52,654 bases of DNA from Flavobacteriales bacterium CG_4_9_14_3_um_filter_40_17 (GCA_002790195.1 PFUR01000072.1:1-52654); one strand, 5' to 3'. Positions 17,705-27,107 are shown, numbered from the stretch's first letter. Notes: generated by a model not told the origin, from the sequence alone. Program-made: numbers and translations.

Positions 17705-18344
17705 TTCCACCAAAAAAAAGACAGGCAAATTCGCCGGAGCGGGATTGCTCGTTGCCATTTCTGCCTCATTATGCTGTATTACACCGGTGTTAGCCCTTAT
17801 TTCGGGTACTTCCGGTATCGCCTCCACATTTTCATTTATGGAACCCTTTAGGCCTTATCTGATTGCCATTACCATTTTGTTGTTGGGTTTCGCTTGGTAT
17901 CAAAAGCTAATCCCGATGGCTATCGGGACAAGATCGACAGAAGAAATTGCATGCGCCTGCGAAGACAATGCGTCTGCCGGCAAGGAAGGAAAAAAACCCT
18001 TTATACAGACCAAAACATTTTTGGGAATTATTACAATTTTTGCCGCCTTGATGCTTGCCTTTCCAAACTACGCCCACCTATTTTATCCCAAGACTGAAAA
18101 AGAGGTGATGGTGGTTGCTGCAAATAACATAAAGGAAGTAAAATTCAATATAAGCGGCATGACCTGCAGCGGTTGTGCCGAACACATTGAACATAAAGTG
18201 AATAATCTCGAAGGAGTAATGTCATCAATAGCATCCTACGAAAAAGGCGATATCATTATTCAATTTGACAGCAGTATAACATCAAGAGAAGAAATAGAAA
18301 AAACCATTAACGCAACAGGCTATACAATTGTCAATAACAAATGA
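17688..18344 (+). CDS. merTP: Mercuric ion transport fusion protein MerTP
   Basis: A 218-residue fusion of a MerT-like membrane transporter with a MerP-like HMA domain. The first helix holds the vicinal cysteine pair SASLCCITPVLAL. A loop has CACED, a second cysteine pair as in MerT, and a third helix follows (FLGIITIFAALMLAF). The C-terminal HMA domain has NISGMTCSGCAEHIEH, which binds Hg(II) in the periplasm or outer leaflet and hands it to the transporter. An 18-bp palindrome lies inside the gene at 17911-17928 and adds about six residues (IPMAIG) between WYQKL and the cysteine loop. The gene overlaps arsR upstream and the 66-residue gene downstream. No MerA reductase is present in the window. 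Confidence 0.9.
   Translation: MNKSSDSTKKKTGKFAGAGLLVAISASLCCITPVLALISGTSGIASTFSFMEPFRPYLIAITILLLGFAWYQKLIPMAIGTRSTEEIACACEDNASAGKEGKKPFIQTKTFLGIITIFAALMLAFPNYAHLFYPKTEKEVMVVAANNIKEVKFNISGMTCSGCAEHIEHKVNNLEGVMSSIASYEKGDIIIQFDSSITSREEIEKTINATGYTIVNNK
17911..17928. repeat. Palindromic repeat inside merTP
   Basis: TCCCGAT-GGCT-ATCGGGA, a perfect 7-bp inverted repeat, 18 bases long and therefore frame-preserving. A related noncoding hairpin (ATCCCGATGAAGCGGGAT) occurs at 8633-8650. Inserting six codons into the loop after the second helix would not disturb the known cysteine motifs. Confidence 0.65.
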
Positions 18345-18541
18345 AAACGTATTCTACCATTACCTGCCCTACATGCAAACACCAAAAAACCGAAGAAATG
18401 CCGACCGACGCATGTCAGTTTTTTTATGAATGCGAGAATTGCCATAACATTCTGAGGCCTCTCGAAGGCGATTGTTGTGTTTATTGCAGCTATGGGACCG
18501 AAAAATGTCCTTCCATTCAAGAAAAAGGATGTTGCAATTAA
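18341..18541 (+). CDS. Small 11-cysteine protein (GDCCVYCSYG motif) of the mercury operon
   Basis: A 66-residue protein with 11 cysteines: CPTC near residue 9, CENC near 31, then GDCCVYCSYGTEKCP and a terminal GCC. The GDCCxxCSYGxxxCPxxQ signature recurs in small uncharacterised proteins next to bacterial merT genes (recollection of the family, not searched here). The start codon overlaps the merTP stop as ATGA, so translation is coupled. No signal peptide or membrane helix is visible, so it is likely cytoplasmic. A metal-binding chaperone or sink that receives Hg(II) from MerTP is plausible, but the function is not established. Confidence 0.8.
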   Translation: MKTYSTITCPTCKHQKTEEMPTDACQFFYECENCHNILRPLEGDCCVYCSYGTEKCPSIQEKGCCN

Positions 18542-18582
18542 AAGAATAAGTTCTTCGAATTAACACTTCTTTTTGGACTTTC

Positions 18583-18616
18583 CCCCAACAAAGCCTATTC
18601 CATAGCCTTGTTGGGG
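18583..18616 (+). terminator. Hairpin after the mercury operon
   Basis: CCCCAACAA (18583-18591) pairs with TTGTTGGGG (18608-18616) and an inner CTAT/ATAG stem lies within. A T run comes 20 bases later (around 18636-18643), so it is either a terminator or part of an interspersed repeat. Confidence 0.5.
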
Positions 18617-18706
18617 TCGGGCTATCCGTTTCAATCTTTTTTTATAGAAAACCAAAAAAAGGATTTACACTGTTATCCCTAACGCAAATTTATTTATTAA
18701 ATTAAC

Positions 18707-21220
18707 ATGATATTTGAAAACATGAAAACCACCTACCATATCTCCGGAATGACCTGCAATGGTTGCCGGAACAATGCCGAAAAATCGCTCTCTAAAATAG
18801 ATGGCATTATCGGTGCATCCGTTAATCTGGAAAAACAAGAAGCGGTCATCGAATCAAAAAAAGAACTGCCGATTACGACATTGCAAGAGGCTTTGATAAA
18901 AGATAAGCTACATTACACCATTCACCCCGCAGATGGAAAACCACATCATCAGCACGAACATCATCATTCAAATGAATCAACGGGTAGCGGCGTGTATGAA
19001 TGCCCGATGCACTGTGAAGGGGATAAAACCTACGACAAAGCCGGCGACTGCCCGGTTTGCGGCATGGATTTGACCGAACAACCCAAAATCACTTCCGGTT
19101 CGGTCAAATACACCTGCCCGATGCATCCGGAGGTCATTCGCGACGAACCCGGCGATTGCCCCGTCTGCGGTATGGATTTGATTCTTATCGAAACGGAAGT
19201 TGAAGTAGAAAACAAAACCTACGACAACCTCCTGCAAAAATTCAAACTTTCCGTGCTATTCACCTTGCCGGTTTTTCTCATCGCCATGTCAGAAATGATT
19301 CCGGGCGAGCCTCTTTACAAATTGTTTCCGCAGCAATATTGGAATTGGATTCAATTTGCCTTGTCACTCCCCGTGGTGTTTTACACCTGCTGGATGTTCT
19401 TCGAGCGCGCTTATAAATCGGTTATCAACCGCCATCTGAATATGTTCACCCTCATCGGAATCGGTGCGGGGATTGCCTTTGTGTACAGCACTTTCGCACT
19501 GCTTTTCCCAAGTGTTTTCCCAGTTCAATTCAAAAGCAGCAACGGAACGACTTTCGTGTATTTTGAAGCGGTCACTGTGATTCTCACTTTGGTCATGTTG
19601 GGCCAGCTGCTCGAAGCACGAGCGCATTCTCAAACCAACGGAGCCATCAAAGCATTGCTGAAATTGGCTCCCAACACCGCTACAAAAGTGGTGGATGGCA
19701 AAGAAATACGCGTCGCAGTCGATACCATCCAAAAAGGAGACTTGCTTCGTGTCAAGCCCGGTGAGAAAATTCCGGTGGATGGAAGTGTTACAGAGGGAGA
19801 AAGCAATGTCGATGAGTCGATGATTACAGGTGAACCTGTTCCGGTCAATAAAAAAACAGGAAATACCGTGCATTCCGGAACGGTCAACGGCAATCAATCT
19901 TTTGTGATGGTTGCCGAAAAAGTCGGCTCCGAGACGCTCTTGGCGCAAATCATCAAAATGGTCAACGATGCGAGCCGATCGAAAGCGCCCATCCAAAAAT
20001 TAGCCGACCGTGTCTCCGGATATTTCGTCCCAATCGTAATTGCGATTTCTGTACTTACTTTTGTTATTTGGGCAATTTTCGGCCCCGAACCTCACTATGT
20101 CTTTGCCTTTGTGAATGCCATCGCAGTGCTTATCATTGCCTGTCCCTGTGCCTTGGGATTGGCCACACCGATGTCGGTCATGGTGGGTGTAGGCAAAGGG
20201 GCGCAAAACGGCGTACTCATCAAAAATGCCGAAGCACTTGAAAAACTCAACCGCATCGATGTGCTCATCATCGATAAAACCGGAACTGTGACTGAAGGAA
20301 AACCTTCCGTGGAGCGGGTGGTTGCCACTGGCGGAGAATTTTCGGATGAAAAAGTTTTACAGATTTTGGTTTCCATCAATCGGCAAAGCGAACATCCGCT
20401 GGCAGAAGCCATCGTGAATTACGGAAATAAAAAGGCAGTTTCTCCGCTTGATATTAAAGATTTTAAAGCCGTGGCCGGCATGGGCGTGACCGCCAAAGTC
20501 GGGAGTCAACATGCCGCCTTGGGTAATCGCAAGCTGATGGAACGCGAGGATGTTTTGATTCCCGAATCGCTTGAACAGGAAATCATCAGCGAGCAGAAAA
20601 AGGGGAAAACCGTTTCCTATTTGGCAGTTGAAGGGAAAATTGCAGGCTATGTAACCATCAGCGATGCCATCAAAAAAACCAGTAAAGCTGCCATCGAAGC
20701 ACTTCAAAAAGGCGGTTTGGAAGTTATCATGCTGACGGGTGACAATGAATTTACCGCGGCGGCAGTCAGCAAAGAATTGAATCTGAAACATTTCAGGGCA
20801 GGCTGTTTACCGGAAGACAAACTCGAAGATATCAAACGCTTGCAATCCGAAGGAAAAAAAGTGGCCATGGCGGGCGATGGTATCAACGATGCTCCGGCTT
20901 TGGCACAATCGGATGTGGGTATCGCCATGGGGACTGGTACGGATGTTGCAATCGAGAGCGCCGGCATAACCCTTGTGAAAGGCGACCTTAACGGGATTGT
21001 CAAAGCTATCAAACTAAGCCACAAAGTGATGAGAAACATCAAACAGAACTTGTTCTTTGCGTTTATTTACAACTCCATCGGCGTGCCGGTTGCTGCGGGC
21101 GTTTTGTTTCCCGTCTTCGGCTTGTTGCTTTCCCCGATGATAGCTGCCGCCGCAATGAGCTTCAGTTCCGTTTCCGTGATTGTCAATGCACTCAGGTTGA
21201 GAACGGCCAAGCTTTTGTAA
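18707..21220 (+). CDS. Copper-type heavy metal translocating P1B ATPase
   Basis: An 837-residue exporter pumping Cu(I) or a related soft metal out of the cytoplasm. Domains in order: an HMA domain ([15 protein letters not shown], residues about 12-26), a His-rich linker (HHQHEHHH), two tandem heavy-metal-binding repeats (YECPMH...[10 protein letters not shown] and YTCPMHPEV...[10 protein letters not shown]), the membrane part with the transport motif [11 protein letters not shown], the actuator loop TGEPVPV, phosphorylation motif DKTGT, the SEHPLA nucleotide-binding motif and hinge [26 protein letters not shown]. The second methionine (18722) may be the true start. It follows the mercury operon after 165 bases. 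CPC suggests copper; mercury is possible by context. Confidence 0.95.
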   Translation: MIFENMKTTYHISGMTCNGCRNNAEKSLSKIDGIIGASVNLEKQEAVIESKKELPITTLQEALIKDKLHYTIHPADGKPHHQHEHHHSNESTGSGVYECPMHCEGDKTYDKAGDCPVCGMDLTEQPKITSGSVKYTCPMHPEVIRDEPGDCPVCGMDLILIETEVEVENKTYDNLLQKFKLSVLFTLPVFLIAMSEMIPGEPLYKLFPQQYWNWIQFALSLPVVFYTCWMFFERAYKSVINRHLNMFTLIGIGAGIAFVYSTFALLFPSVFPVQFKSSNGTTFVYFEAVTVILTLVMLGQLLEARAHSQTNGAIKALLKLAPNTATKVVDGKEIRVAVDTIQKGDLLRVKPGEKIPVDGSVTEGESNVDESMITGEPVPVNKKTGNTVHSGTVNGNQSFVMVAEKVGSETLLAQIIKMVNDASRSKAPIQKLADRVSGYFVPIVIAISVLTFVIWAIFGPEPHYVFAFVNAIAVLIIACPCALGLATPMSVMVGVGKGAQNGVLIKNAEALEKLNRIDVLIIDKTGTVTEGKPSVERVVATGGEFSDEKVLQILVSINRQSEHPLAEAIVNYGNKKAVSPLDIKDFKAVAGMGVTAKVGSQHAALGNRKLMEREDVLIPESLEQEIISEQKKGKTVSYLAVEGKIAGYVTISDAIKKTSKAAIEALQKGGLEVIMLTGDNEFTAAAVSKELNLKHFRAGCLPEDKLEDIKRLQSEGKKVAMAGDGINDAPALAQSDVGIAMGTGTDVAIESAGITLVKGDLNGIVKAIKLSHKVMRNIKQNLFFAFIYNSIGVPVAAGVLFPVFGLLLSPMIAAAAMSFSSVSVIVNALRLRTAKLL

Positions 21221-21291
21221 AAAAATATTTAAAACTGTTAAAATATCAGTTTGGTTCATTCGTTATTTCAGTCTAAACACTAAACTAAACG

Positions 21292-21756
21292 ATGATGAAA
21301 AATTTGATTTCAGCAGCTTTTTTTGTTGTATTCGTTTCTGTCAATGCGCAAACAAAAATAGGTGGCAAACTTGCCTACGGAAGTGAAATAGAAAGTTTCG
21401 GTATCGGCGCAAAAGCAACGTTTGCAATTGACAGTAAGTTTTCTATTTCTCCCGAAATTCTTTATTTTACGGAAAATGACAACGTTTCCCTTTTCGAATT
21501 GAATGCAGATTTGCATTATCGTTTGGATGACAATTGGAGCGGGTTTAACCCCTATCTGATTGGGGGGTTCAATTATGTTGACTTGAATGTGGATAACCGG
21601 TTCAATGACAGCTCTGATTCTGAAGCCGGCCTCAATTTGGGTTTGGGAACGGAATATCCTATTTCCGACGAATTTTCATTCATTTCTGAAGTTAAATATG
21701 TGTTGAGTGATTTTGATCAATTGGTTATTGGGATTGGTTTTTTGTATCGTCTTTAG
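21292..21756 (+). CDS. Outer-membrane beta-barrel protein
   Basis: A 154-residue secreted protein. The signal peptide covers about residues 1-19 (ending VSVNAQ). The rest alternates short amphipathic strands with turns, for example ISPEILYF, NPYLIGGFNYVDLNV and AGLNLGLGTEYPIS, and ends in a typical barrel C-terminus (VIGIGFLYRL). This fits the small OmpX/outer-membrane-protein barrel type common in Bacteroidota. No ligand can be inferred. It lies 71 bases after the metal ATPase and might share its transcript. ATGATG offers two adjacent possible starts. Confidence 0.8.
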   Translation: MMKNLISAAFFVVFVSVNAQTKIGGKLAYGSEIESFGIGAKATFAIDSKFSISPEILYFTENDNVSLFELNADLHYRLDDNWSGFNPYLIGGFNYVDLNVDNRFNDSSDSEAGLNLGLGTEYPISDEFSFISEVKYVLSDFDQLVIGIGFLYRL

Positions 21757-21825
21757 TTAAATTCTATTGCCTAGGTTTTGCCGTCTGCAAATTTTTCTTA
21801 GATTCGTGGACTAAAACAAAACCTT

Positions 21826-22548
21826 ATGACCCCTTTTTTAGCCGAACTGATTGGCTCCATGCTTCTTATTTTATTTGGGGCTGGCGTTTGTTGCAATGTA
21901 AGCCTGAGCAAAACATACGGCCATCAATCCGGTTGGATTGTGATTGTGTTTGGTTGGGCAATTGGCGTTTTTGTAGGCGTTTTTGTTGCCGGATCGATTT
22001 CAGGTGCACATCTCAACCCCGCCGTAACAATTGGATTGGCTCTCGTAGGTTCTTTCCCGTGGGAACAAGTCCCAATTTTTATCCTTGCCCAGTTGTTGGG
22101 GGCAGCTTTGGGGGCAGCTATAACTTGGCTTCATTACAAACCTCATTTTGACGTAACCGAAAATGCGGATACTATTTTGGGTGTCTTCAGCACAGGCCCG
22201 GCTATAAAACACACTTTTCAAAACTTGATTTCGGAAATCGTTGGCACCTTCATCTTGGTGTTTGCTGTATTTTATATTTCGGGGGCAAGTGTCGGAGAAC
22301 AAAAAGCTTCTTTGGGTGCTTTAGATGCATTGCCGGTAGCCTTGTTGGTATTAGGCCTAGGCGTATCCTTTGGTGGGACTACAGGCTATGCCATCAACCC
22401 CGCGCGTGATTTGGGACCGCGTATCGTGCATGCCTTTCTCCCCATTCCACATAAAGGGGACAGCAATTGGCAGTACGCTTGGATCCCGGTTATCGGCCCG
22501 GTTATCGGGGCAAGTTTGGCCGCAGGTTTGTTTTTGATTTTAAAATAA
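21826..22548 (+). CDS. Aquaporin/glycerol facilitator (MIP family)
   Basis: A 240-residue channel with six helices and two half-helices carrying the NPA motifs, GAHLNPAVTIGLAL and GYAINPARDLGPR. The aspartate directly after the second NPAR marks the glycerol-facilitator subgroup rather than strict water channels (family knowledge). Such channels pass glycerol and sometimes arsenite or antimonite. Proximity to an ArsR-regulated metal island makes the latter worth considering, but a 69-base gap and no shared operator argue for caution. It is followed by the terminator of the tRNA pair on the other strand. Confidence 0.92.
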   Translation: MTPFLAELIGSMLLILFGAGVCCNVSLSKTYGHQSGWIVIVFGWAIGVFVGVFVAGSISGAHLNPAVTIGLALVGSFPWEQVPIFILAQLLGAALGAAITWLHYKPHFDVTENADTILGVFSTGPAIKHTFQNLISEIVGTFILVFAVFYISGASVGEQKASLGALDALPVALLVLGLGVSFGGTTGYAINPARDLGPRIVHAFLPIPHKGDSNWQYAWIPVIGPVIGASLAAGLFLILK

Positions 22549-22563
22549 ATTCGTTTTTTGACA

Positions 22564-22607
22564 AGAAAAAACCCTTAACTCGCTGAAATAAAGCAAAATA
22601 AGGGTTT
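22564..22607 (-). terminator. Terminator of the tRNA-Gly/tRNA-Leu transcript
   Basis: A 9-bp perfect stem (AAACCCTTA at 22569-22577, TAAGGGTTT at 22599-22607) with a 21-nt loop. On the minus strand it ends in a T run. It lies just past tRNA-Leu and may also stop transcripts from the aquaporin gene. Confidence 0.7.
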
Positions 22608-22614
22608 ATCTATG

Positions 22615-22700
22615 TACTCGGAGTGGGACTTGAACCCACACAGGCATTTCTGCCTACAGGATTTTAAGTCCTGCGTGTCTACCGATTCCACCATCCGAGC
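22615..22700 (-). tRNA. tRNA-Leu (TAA)
   Basis: An 86-base class II tRNA. The acceptor GCTCGGA pairs with TCCGAGT (one G-U), with discriminator A. The anticodon stem CAGGA/TCCTG encloses loop CTTAAAA, anticodon TAA. A variable arm (GTAGGCAGAAATGCCT) and T-arm GGGTTCAAGTCCC are present. CCA is not encoded. Confidence 0.95.
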
Positions 22701-22713
22701 CAAATAAAAAAAG

Positions 22714-22786
22714 AGCGAAAAACGGGATTCGAACCCGCGACCTCAACCTTGGCAAGGTTGCGCTCTACCAACTGAGCTATTTTCGC
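22714..22786 (-). tRNA. tRNA-Gly (GCC)
   Basis: A 73-base tRNA. The acceptor GCGAAAA pairs with TTTTCGC. The anticodon stem CAACC/GGTTG encloses loop TTGCCAA, anticodon GCC. T-arm CGGGTTCGAATCCCG. It lies 13 bases upstream of tRNA-Leu on the same strand. Confidence 0.95.
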
Positions 22787-23003
22787 AATCTTAGAAAAAC
22801 GCAGTTGCGTTTTATATCAAAAAAGTAAAGTCTATTTAACTTTATCAGAACGTATTTTCTTTCTAATGCGGGAGCAAATTTAATACATTTATGAGAATTT
22901 CAAAGAAAAAATTGTATTTCTCCGAAATCGGTTTGTCAAAAACCTCAACTTATTCAGTCTGTGCGTGAAATAAAGTTTGATAATTGATTAAGTGTTGGTT
23001 TTT

Positions 23004-25625
23004 TTATGTTTTTGATGTACTTTTATTTCTTTCCAACATCCGTTTGATTTCGTTGAGCTTCATCAACGCTTCAACCGGTGTGAGGGTGTTGATGTCAATC
23101 AAAGTCAGTTCGTCCCGGATTTCTTCCAACAGTGGATCGTCCAAATTGAAAAAACTAAGCTGGTAATCGGATGATTTTGCTTGTTTGACTTGCTCGGCGA
23201 TGCGGTCTCCTGAATGAGATTCTTCCAATTTTTTCAACATTTTATTGGCCTGGTCAATCACCTGACGAGGCATGCCCGCCATCTTAGCCACGTGAATCCC
23301 GAAACTGTGTGCACTGCCACCTTCCACCAGTTTCCTCAAAAACAACACCTTGTCTTTGAGTTCTTTGACCGAAACATTGAAGTTTTTGATACGTCCGAAA
23401 CTTTCTGCCATGTCATTCAGTTCGTGATAATGTGTTGCAAAAAGAGTCTTTGGGTGATGGGGATGCTCGTGCAAATAAGCCGCGATGGCCCAAGCTATCG
23501 AAATGCCGTCATAGGTGCTGGTGCCGCGCCCAATTTCATCTAACAAAATCAAACTCCGTTCCGACAGATTGTTCAAAATACTGGAGGTCTCGTTCATTTC
23601 GACCATAAAGGTTGATTCGCCGGAGGAGATGTTATCAGATGCACCTACTCGTGTAAAAATCTTATCAACCAAGCCAATGTGTGCTTTTTCGGCAGGAACA
23701 AAGCTGCCCATTTGCGCCATGATGACCACCAAAGCCGTTTGGCGGAGAATGGCAGACTTTCCGGACATGTTCGGCCCGGTTATCATGATGATTTGTTGAC
23801 TATCGTTATCCAAAAATAAGTCATTGGCAATGTAGCTCTCCCCCAAAGGCAATTGTTTTTCAATCACCGGATGCCGTGCTTGTGTCAACACAATTTCAAA
23901 ATTTTCGTCCAAAGTTGGGCAGACATACCTGTTTTCTTGTGCCAAAGCTGCAAATGAGGTTAGGCAATCCAACTCGGCTGCCAGAGCCGCGTTTTGCTGA
24001 ATTGGCGCGATGTATTCCTGAACTTCAGCCACCAATCTGGCAAAAAGTTCTTGTTCCAACTGAAGTATTTTGTCTTCGGCACCCAATATTTTTTCCTCAA
24101 ATATTTTAAGTTCTTCGGTAATATACCGTTCTGCATTGACTAAGGTTTGCTTTCGAATCCATTCTGCCGGCACCTTGTCTTTGTGGGTGTTGCGGACTTC
24201 GATGTAATATCCGAAGACGTTGTTGGACGCAATTTTCAAAGAACTGATTCCAGTGCGTTGCGATTCTCTCAAAACAATGTCATCAAGGTATTTCTTGCCT
24301 GAGTGCGCAATGTCCCGTAGCGCATCGAGTTCTTCAGAAACGCCGTGGGCGATGGCATTGCCTTTGAGGATGTTGACCGGAGTTTCGGAATGCAAAGTTT
24401 GGGCAATTTGTTTGCGTAAAGTTTCGCAATGCTGCAACCGGTCGCCGATGGTGCGCAACGCTTCTTCTTTGGCATTCATCGCCGTCCGTTTAATCGGGAT
24501 AAGTGATTCCAACGACAGGTAGAGCTGATAAACCTCTCGCGGAGAAATTTTCCCGGTGGCTGCTTTAGAAAGCAATCGTTCCAAATCGCCGATTTGTTTG
24601 AGTTGTTTTCGAACCGTTTGCAGTTCGGTTTCCGTTTCTAAAAAATAGGAGACGATGTTATGACGGCGCGCTATTTTTTTTAAGTTTTTGAGTGGCATCG
24701 CAATCCAGCGTTTCAGCATCCGCGCCCCCATTGGGGTGACGGTTTTGTCCATGATGTCGAGCAGTGTTGTGCCGCCGGCATGAGGTGTAAAATACAGCTC
24801 CAGATTGCGCATGGTAAAGCGATCCATCCATACATATTCCTCTTCGGGAATACGATGGATGGCGGAGATATGCTGCAACCGGTGATGTTGGGTTTCGGAA
24901 AGGTAATGCAAAATGGCACCCGAAGCCACAATTCCTTCATCGAGAGCCTCGATCCCAAAACCTTTGAGCGATTGGGTTTGAAAATGTCGGGTAAGAATTT
25001 CTCTGGAAAAATCAATTTGAAAAGCCCAATCTTCCAAATAAAACGTGTGATGTTTATCACCAAAAGCATCTATAAAAGTATTTTTCTTGGGTTTGGAAAC
25101 AAGTATTTCGCTGGGGGAAAAATTTTGAAGGAGTTTGTCGATGAGTGCCGCGTCTCCCTGAGTGGTCAGAAATTCGCCGGTAGAAATATCAAGAAAGGCT
25201 ATACCAATGTGTTGCAGGCCAAAATGAACGGCACTTAAAAAATTGTTGCTCTTCGATTGCAAAACCTCATCATTGAGTGCCACGCCGGGTGTGATGAGCT
25301 CGGTTACACCCCGTTTGACAATGGTTTTGGTGAGTTTAGGGTCTTCGAGTTGGTCACAGATGGCAACCCGAAAACCGGCTTTGACCAATTTGGGCAGATA
25401 GGTATTGAGCGAGTGATGTGGAAAACCGGCTAAAGCAGTTTCGCTTGCTGAGCCTGCACCGCGCTTGGTGAGGATGATATCTAATATTTTGCTGGCACGT
25501 ACCGCATCTTCCCCAAAAGTCTCATAGAAGTCTCCGACTCTAAAAAGCAACAATGCATCGGGATACTTGGCCTTGATGCTGTTGTATTGTTTCATTAAGG
25601 GTGTGGTCTGTTCGGATGCTTTCAC
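23004..25625 (-). CDS. mutS: DNA mismatch repair protein MutS
   Basis: Recognises mismatches and small loops and starts strand-specific repair with MutL. At 873 residues it has full MutS1 length. The mismatch-contacting motif is GDFYETFG (about residues 31-38, with the Phe-x-Glu). Next come the connector and lever/clamp regions and the ATPase: Walker [10 protein letters not shown], then the Walker B region [15 protein letters not shown], and the HYHELNDM switch. The C-terminal helical tail is present. The first ATG fits the promoter spacing. The gene is isolated, facing the HAD-bio cluster divergently. Confidence 0.97.
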   Translation of the reverse strand: MKASEQTTPLMKQYNSIKAKYPDALLLFRVGDFYETFGEDAVRASKILDIILTKRGAGSASETALAGFPHHSLNTYLPKLVKAGFRVAICDQLEDPKLTKTIVKRGVTELITPGVALNDEVLQSKSNNFLSAVHFGLQHIGIAFLDISTGEFLTTQGDAALIDKLLQNFSPSEILVSKPKKNTFIDAFGDKHHTFYLEDWAFQIDFSREILTRHFQTQSLKGFGIEALDEGIVASGAILHYLSETQHHRLQHISAIHRIPEEEYVWMDRFTMRNLELYFTPHAGGTTLLDIMDKTVTPMGARMLKRWIAMPLKNLKKIARRHNIVSYFLETETELQTVRKQLKQIGDLERLLSKAATGKISPREVYQLYLSLESLIPIKRTAMNAKEEALRTIGDRLQHCETLRKQIAQTLHSETPVNILKGNAIAHGVSEELDALRDIAHSGKKYLDDIVLRESQRTGISSLKIASNNVFGYYIEVRNTHKDKVPAEWIRKQTLVNAERYITEELKIFEEKILGAEDKILQLEQELFARLVAEVQEYIAPIQQNAALAAELDCLTSFAALAQENRYVCPTLDENFEIVLTQARHPVIEKQLPLGESYIANDLFLDNDSQQIIMITGPNMSGKSAILRQTALVVIMAQMGSFVPAEKAHIGLVDKIFTRVGASDNISSGESTFMVEMNETSSILNNLSERSLILLDEIGRGTSTYDGISIAWAIAAYLHEHPHHPKTLFATHYHELNDMAESFGRIKNFNVSVKELKDKVLFLRKLVEGGSAHSFGIHVAKMAGMPRQVIDQANKMLKKLEESHSGDRIAEQVKQAKSSDYQLSFFNLDDPLLEEIRDELTLIDINTLTPVEALMKLNEIKRMLERNKSTSKT

Positions 25626-25644
25626 TTTTGATGTTTTCTTCGCT

Positions 25645-25672
25645 CAAAAATACAAATTTAACCGGAAGCAAA
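25645..25672 (-). promoter_or_regulatory. Promoter of mutS
   Basis: Minus-strand TTTG (25669-25672), a 16-base spacer and TATTTTTG (25645-25652). The -7 box ends 19 bases before the mutS ATG. Confidence 0.55.
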
Positions 25673-25776
25673 TTTTAAAAAAAAACATGCTTTTCTGTAA
25701 TCAAAACGCTCATTTTCGGTAGTTATATTTTATTATCAAAGTTTAAATCTGTACATAAAACAAGTGCTTTGTACGG

Positions 25777-25807
25777 TTGATATAACTAATTTAAAATTCT
25801 ATCTTTG
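25777..25807 (+). promoter_or_regulatory. Promoter of the HAD-bioD-bioA operon
   Basis: TTG (25777-25779), a 20-base spacer and TATCTTTG (25800-25807), with the ATG at 25825. An imperfect inverted repeat CTGTACATA/TTTGTACGG (25749-25776) ends directly at the TTG and could be an operator. Confidence 0.65.
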
Positions 25808-25824
25808 TCGTTTAACTCAAAAAA

Positions 25825-26478
25825 ATGACCCAAACCGTTATCTTTGATATGGATGGCGTAATAATCGACAGTGAGCCACTCCATCACATTTCTCAAAAAA
25901 AATTAATTCAAAGGTTAGGGTTTTCGCAGACTGATGAAGAAATGCAAAATTTTATTGGCACTTCTTCCAAGAATATGTGGCAAACCCTCAAAAACCAATA
26001 TACGTTGCCTCATTCGGTCGAAGAATTGATGGAGATGGGGCTTCAGTCTTATTTTGAAATATTGGATCAAACAACGATTGAGCCGATTGCCGGTGTCCGG
26101 GAATTGATTGAAAATTTATCTGTTCAGAAAATCCGACTGGTACTGGCTTCCTCCTCTGAGCGGAAAAGTATCGACAAAGTACTCAAACTCTTTTCGCTCG
26201 AAAAATATTTTGATTGTTGCATCAGCGGTGCGGAATTTATCCAATCCAAACCCCACCCAGGAATATTTCTGGCCGCTCTTCATAAAACACAAACCCAACC
26301 CCATCAGGCAGTTGTCATAGAAGATTCTACCAATGGAATCAAGGCAGCCAAGGCGGCGGGAATCTTCTGTTTCGGGTATGACAATCCCCATTCGCCCGGT
26401 CAGGCTTTGCACTTGTCGGATTGTGTAATCGACAGTTTTCTACACCCGGGCATCACAGATATTATTTTGAGAAAATGA
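25825..26478 (+). CDS. HAD superfamily phosphatase/phosphomutase (beta-PGM-like)
   Basis: A 217-residue cytoplasmic hydrolase with all four HAD motifs: I FDMDGVIIDSEPLH (nucleophile and acid/base aspartates), II LASSS, III K in SKPHPGIFL and IV VIEDSTNGIKAAKAAG. The alpha-helical cap is of the beta-phosphoglucomutase/hexitol-phosphatase type. The substrate cannot be assigned. Its stop codon overlaps the bioD start as ATGA, so it is the first gene of a translationally coupled biotin cluster. That position invites a role in biotin or pimelate precursor metabolism, or simply housekeeping removal of a sugar phosphate (inference). Confidence 0.9.
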   Translation: MTQTVIFDMDGVIIDSEPLHHISQKKLIQRLGFSQTDEEMQNFIGTSSKNMWQTLKNQYTLPHSVEELMEMGLQSYFEILDQTTIEPIAGVRELIENLSVQKIRLVLASSSERKSIDKVLKLFSLEKYFDCCISGAEFIQSKPHPGIFLAALHKTQTQPHQAVVIEDSTNGIKAAKAAGIFCFGYDNPHSPGQALHLSDCVIDSFLHPGITDIILRK

Positions 26479-27107
26479 ACATTTTCATCACAGGTATCGG
26501 GACGGATGTCGGCAAAACGATAGTTTCAGCGATTGTTGTAGAAGCCCTGCAAGCCGATTATTGGAAACCCATACAGGCAGGTAATTTGGATTGGACGGAC
26601 ACCCACACGGTGGCATCGCTTGTAAGCAATAAAAAATCAGTCTTTCATCCGGAGGCATTTCGGTTGAAAACACCCATGAGCCCGCATGCGGCCGCAGAGA
26701 TTGAACATGTTGATATCAATCTAAAAAAAATCAAGCGGCCAAAAACAAAAAACCGATTGGTCATTGAAGGAGCCGGTGGGCTATTAGTCCCGTTAAACAA
26801 CCAAAATACCATCGTCGATTTGATACGACCCGATGATTTTGTATTGGTGGTATCGAAACACTATCTCGGCAGCATAAACCATACTTTAATGACGCTGGAA
26901 ATCTTAAAATCCAGAAAATTAAAAAATATCAAACTAATCTTTAAAGGCATCCCAGACCTATCGGCCGAATCAATCATTGAAAAAATGAGCGGAATAACGG
27001 TTATCGGCCTGATTGATCAGGAAAAACAAATCACCCCGGAAATGGTATCAAAATATGCATCCCAACTCAAACCTATACTTAAAAAATTAACTGACTCACA
27101 AACATGA
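26475..27107 (+). CDS. bioD: Dethiobiotin synthetase
   Basis: ATP-dependent carboxylation of 7,8-diaminopelargonic acid closes the ureido ring to give dethiobiotin, the penultimate step of biotin synthesis. The 210-residue protein has the P-loop TGIGTDVGKT at residues 5-14, the KPIQAG substrate block, MSPHAAA and the EGAGGLLVPLN block. The ATG at 26475 overlaps the HAD stop; a longer in-frame start is inside that gene and rejected. Its own stop overlaps the bioA start as ATGA. This HAD-bioD-bioA order makes the three genes one operon. bioB, bioF and bioC are not in the window. Confidence 0.95.
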   Translation: MNIFITGIGTDVGKTIVSAIVVEALQADYWKPIQAGNLDWTDTHTVASLVSNKKSVFHPEAFRLKTPMSPHAAAEIEHVDINLKKIKRPKTKNRLVIEGAGGLLVPLNNQNTIVDLIRPDDFVLVVSKHYLGSINHTLMTLEILKSRKLKNIKLIFKGIPDLSAESIIEKMSGITVIGLIDQEKQITPEMVSKYASQLKPILKKLTDSQT

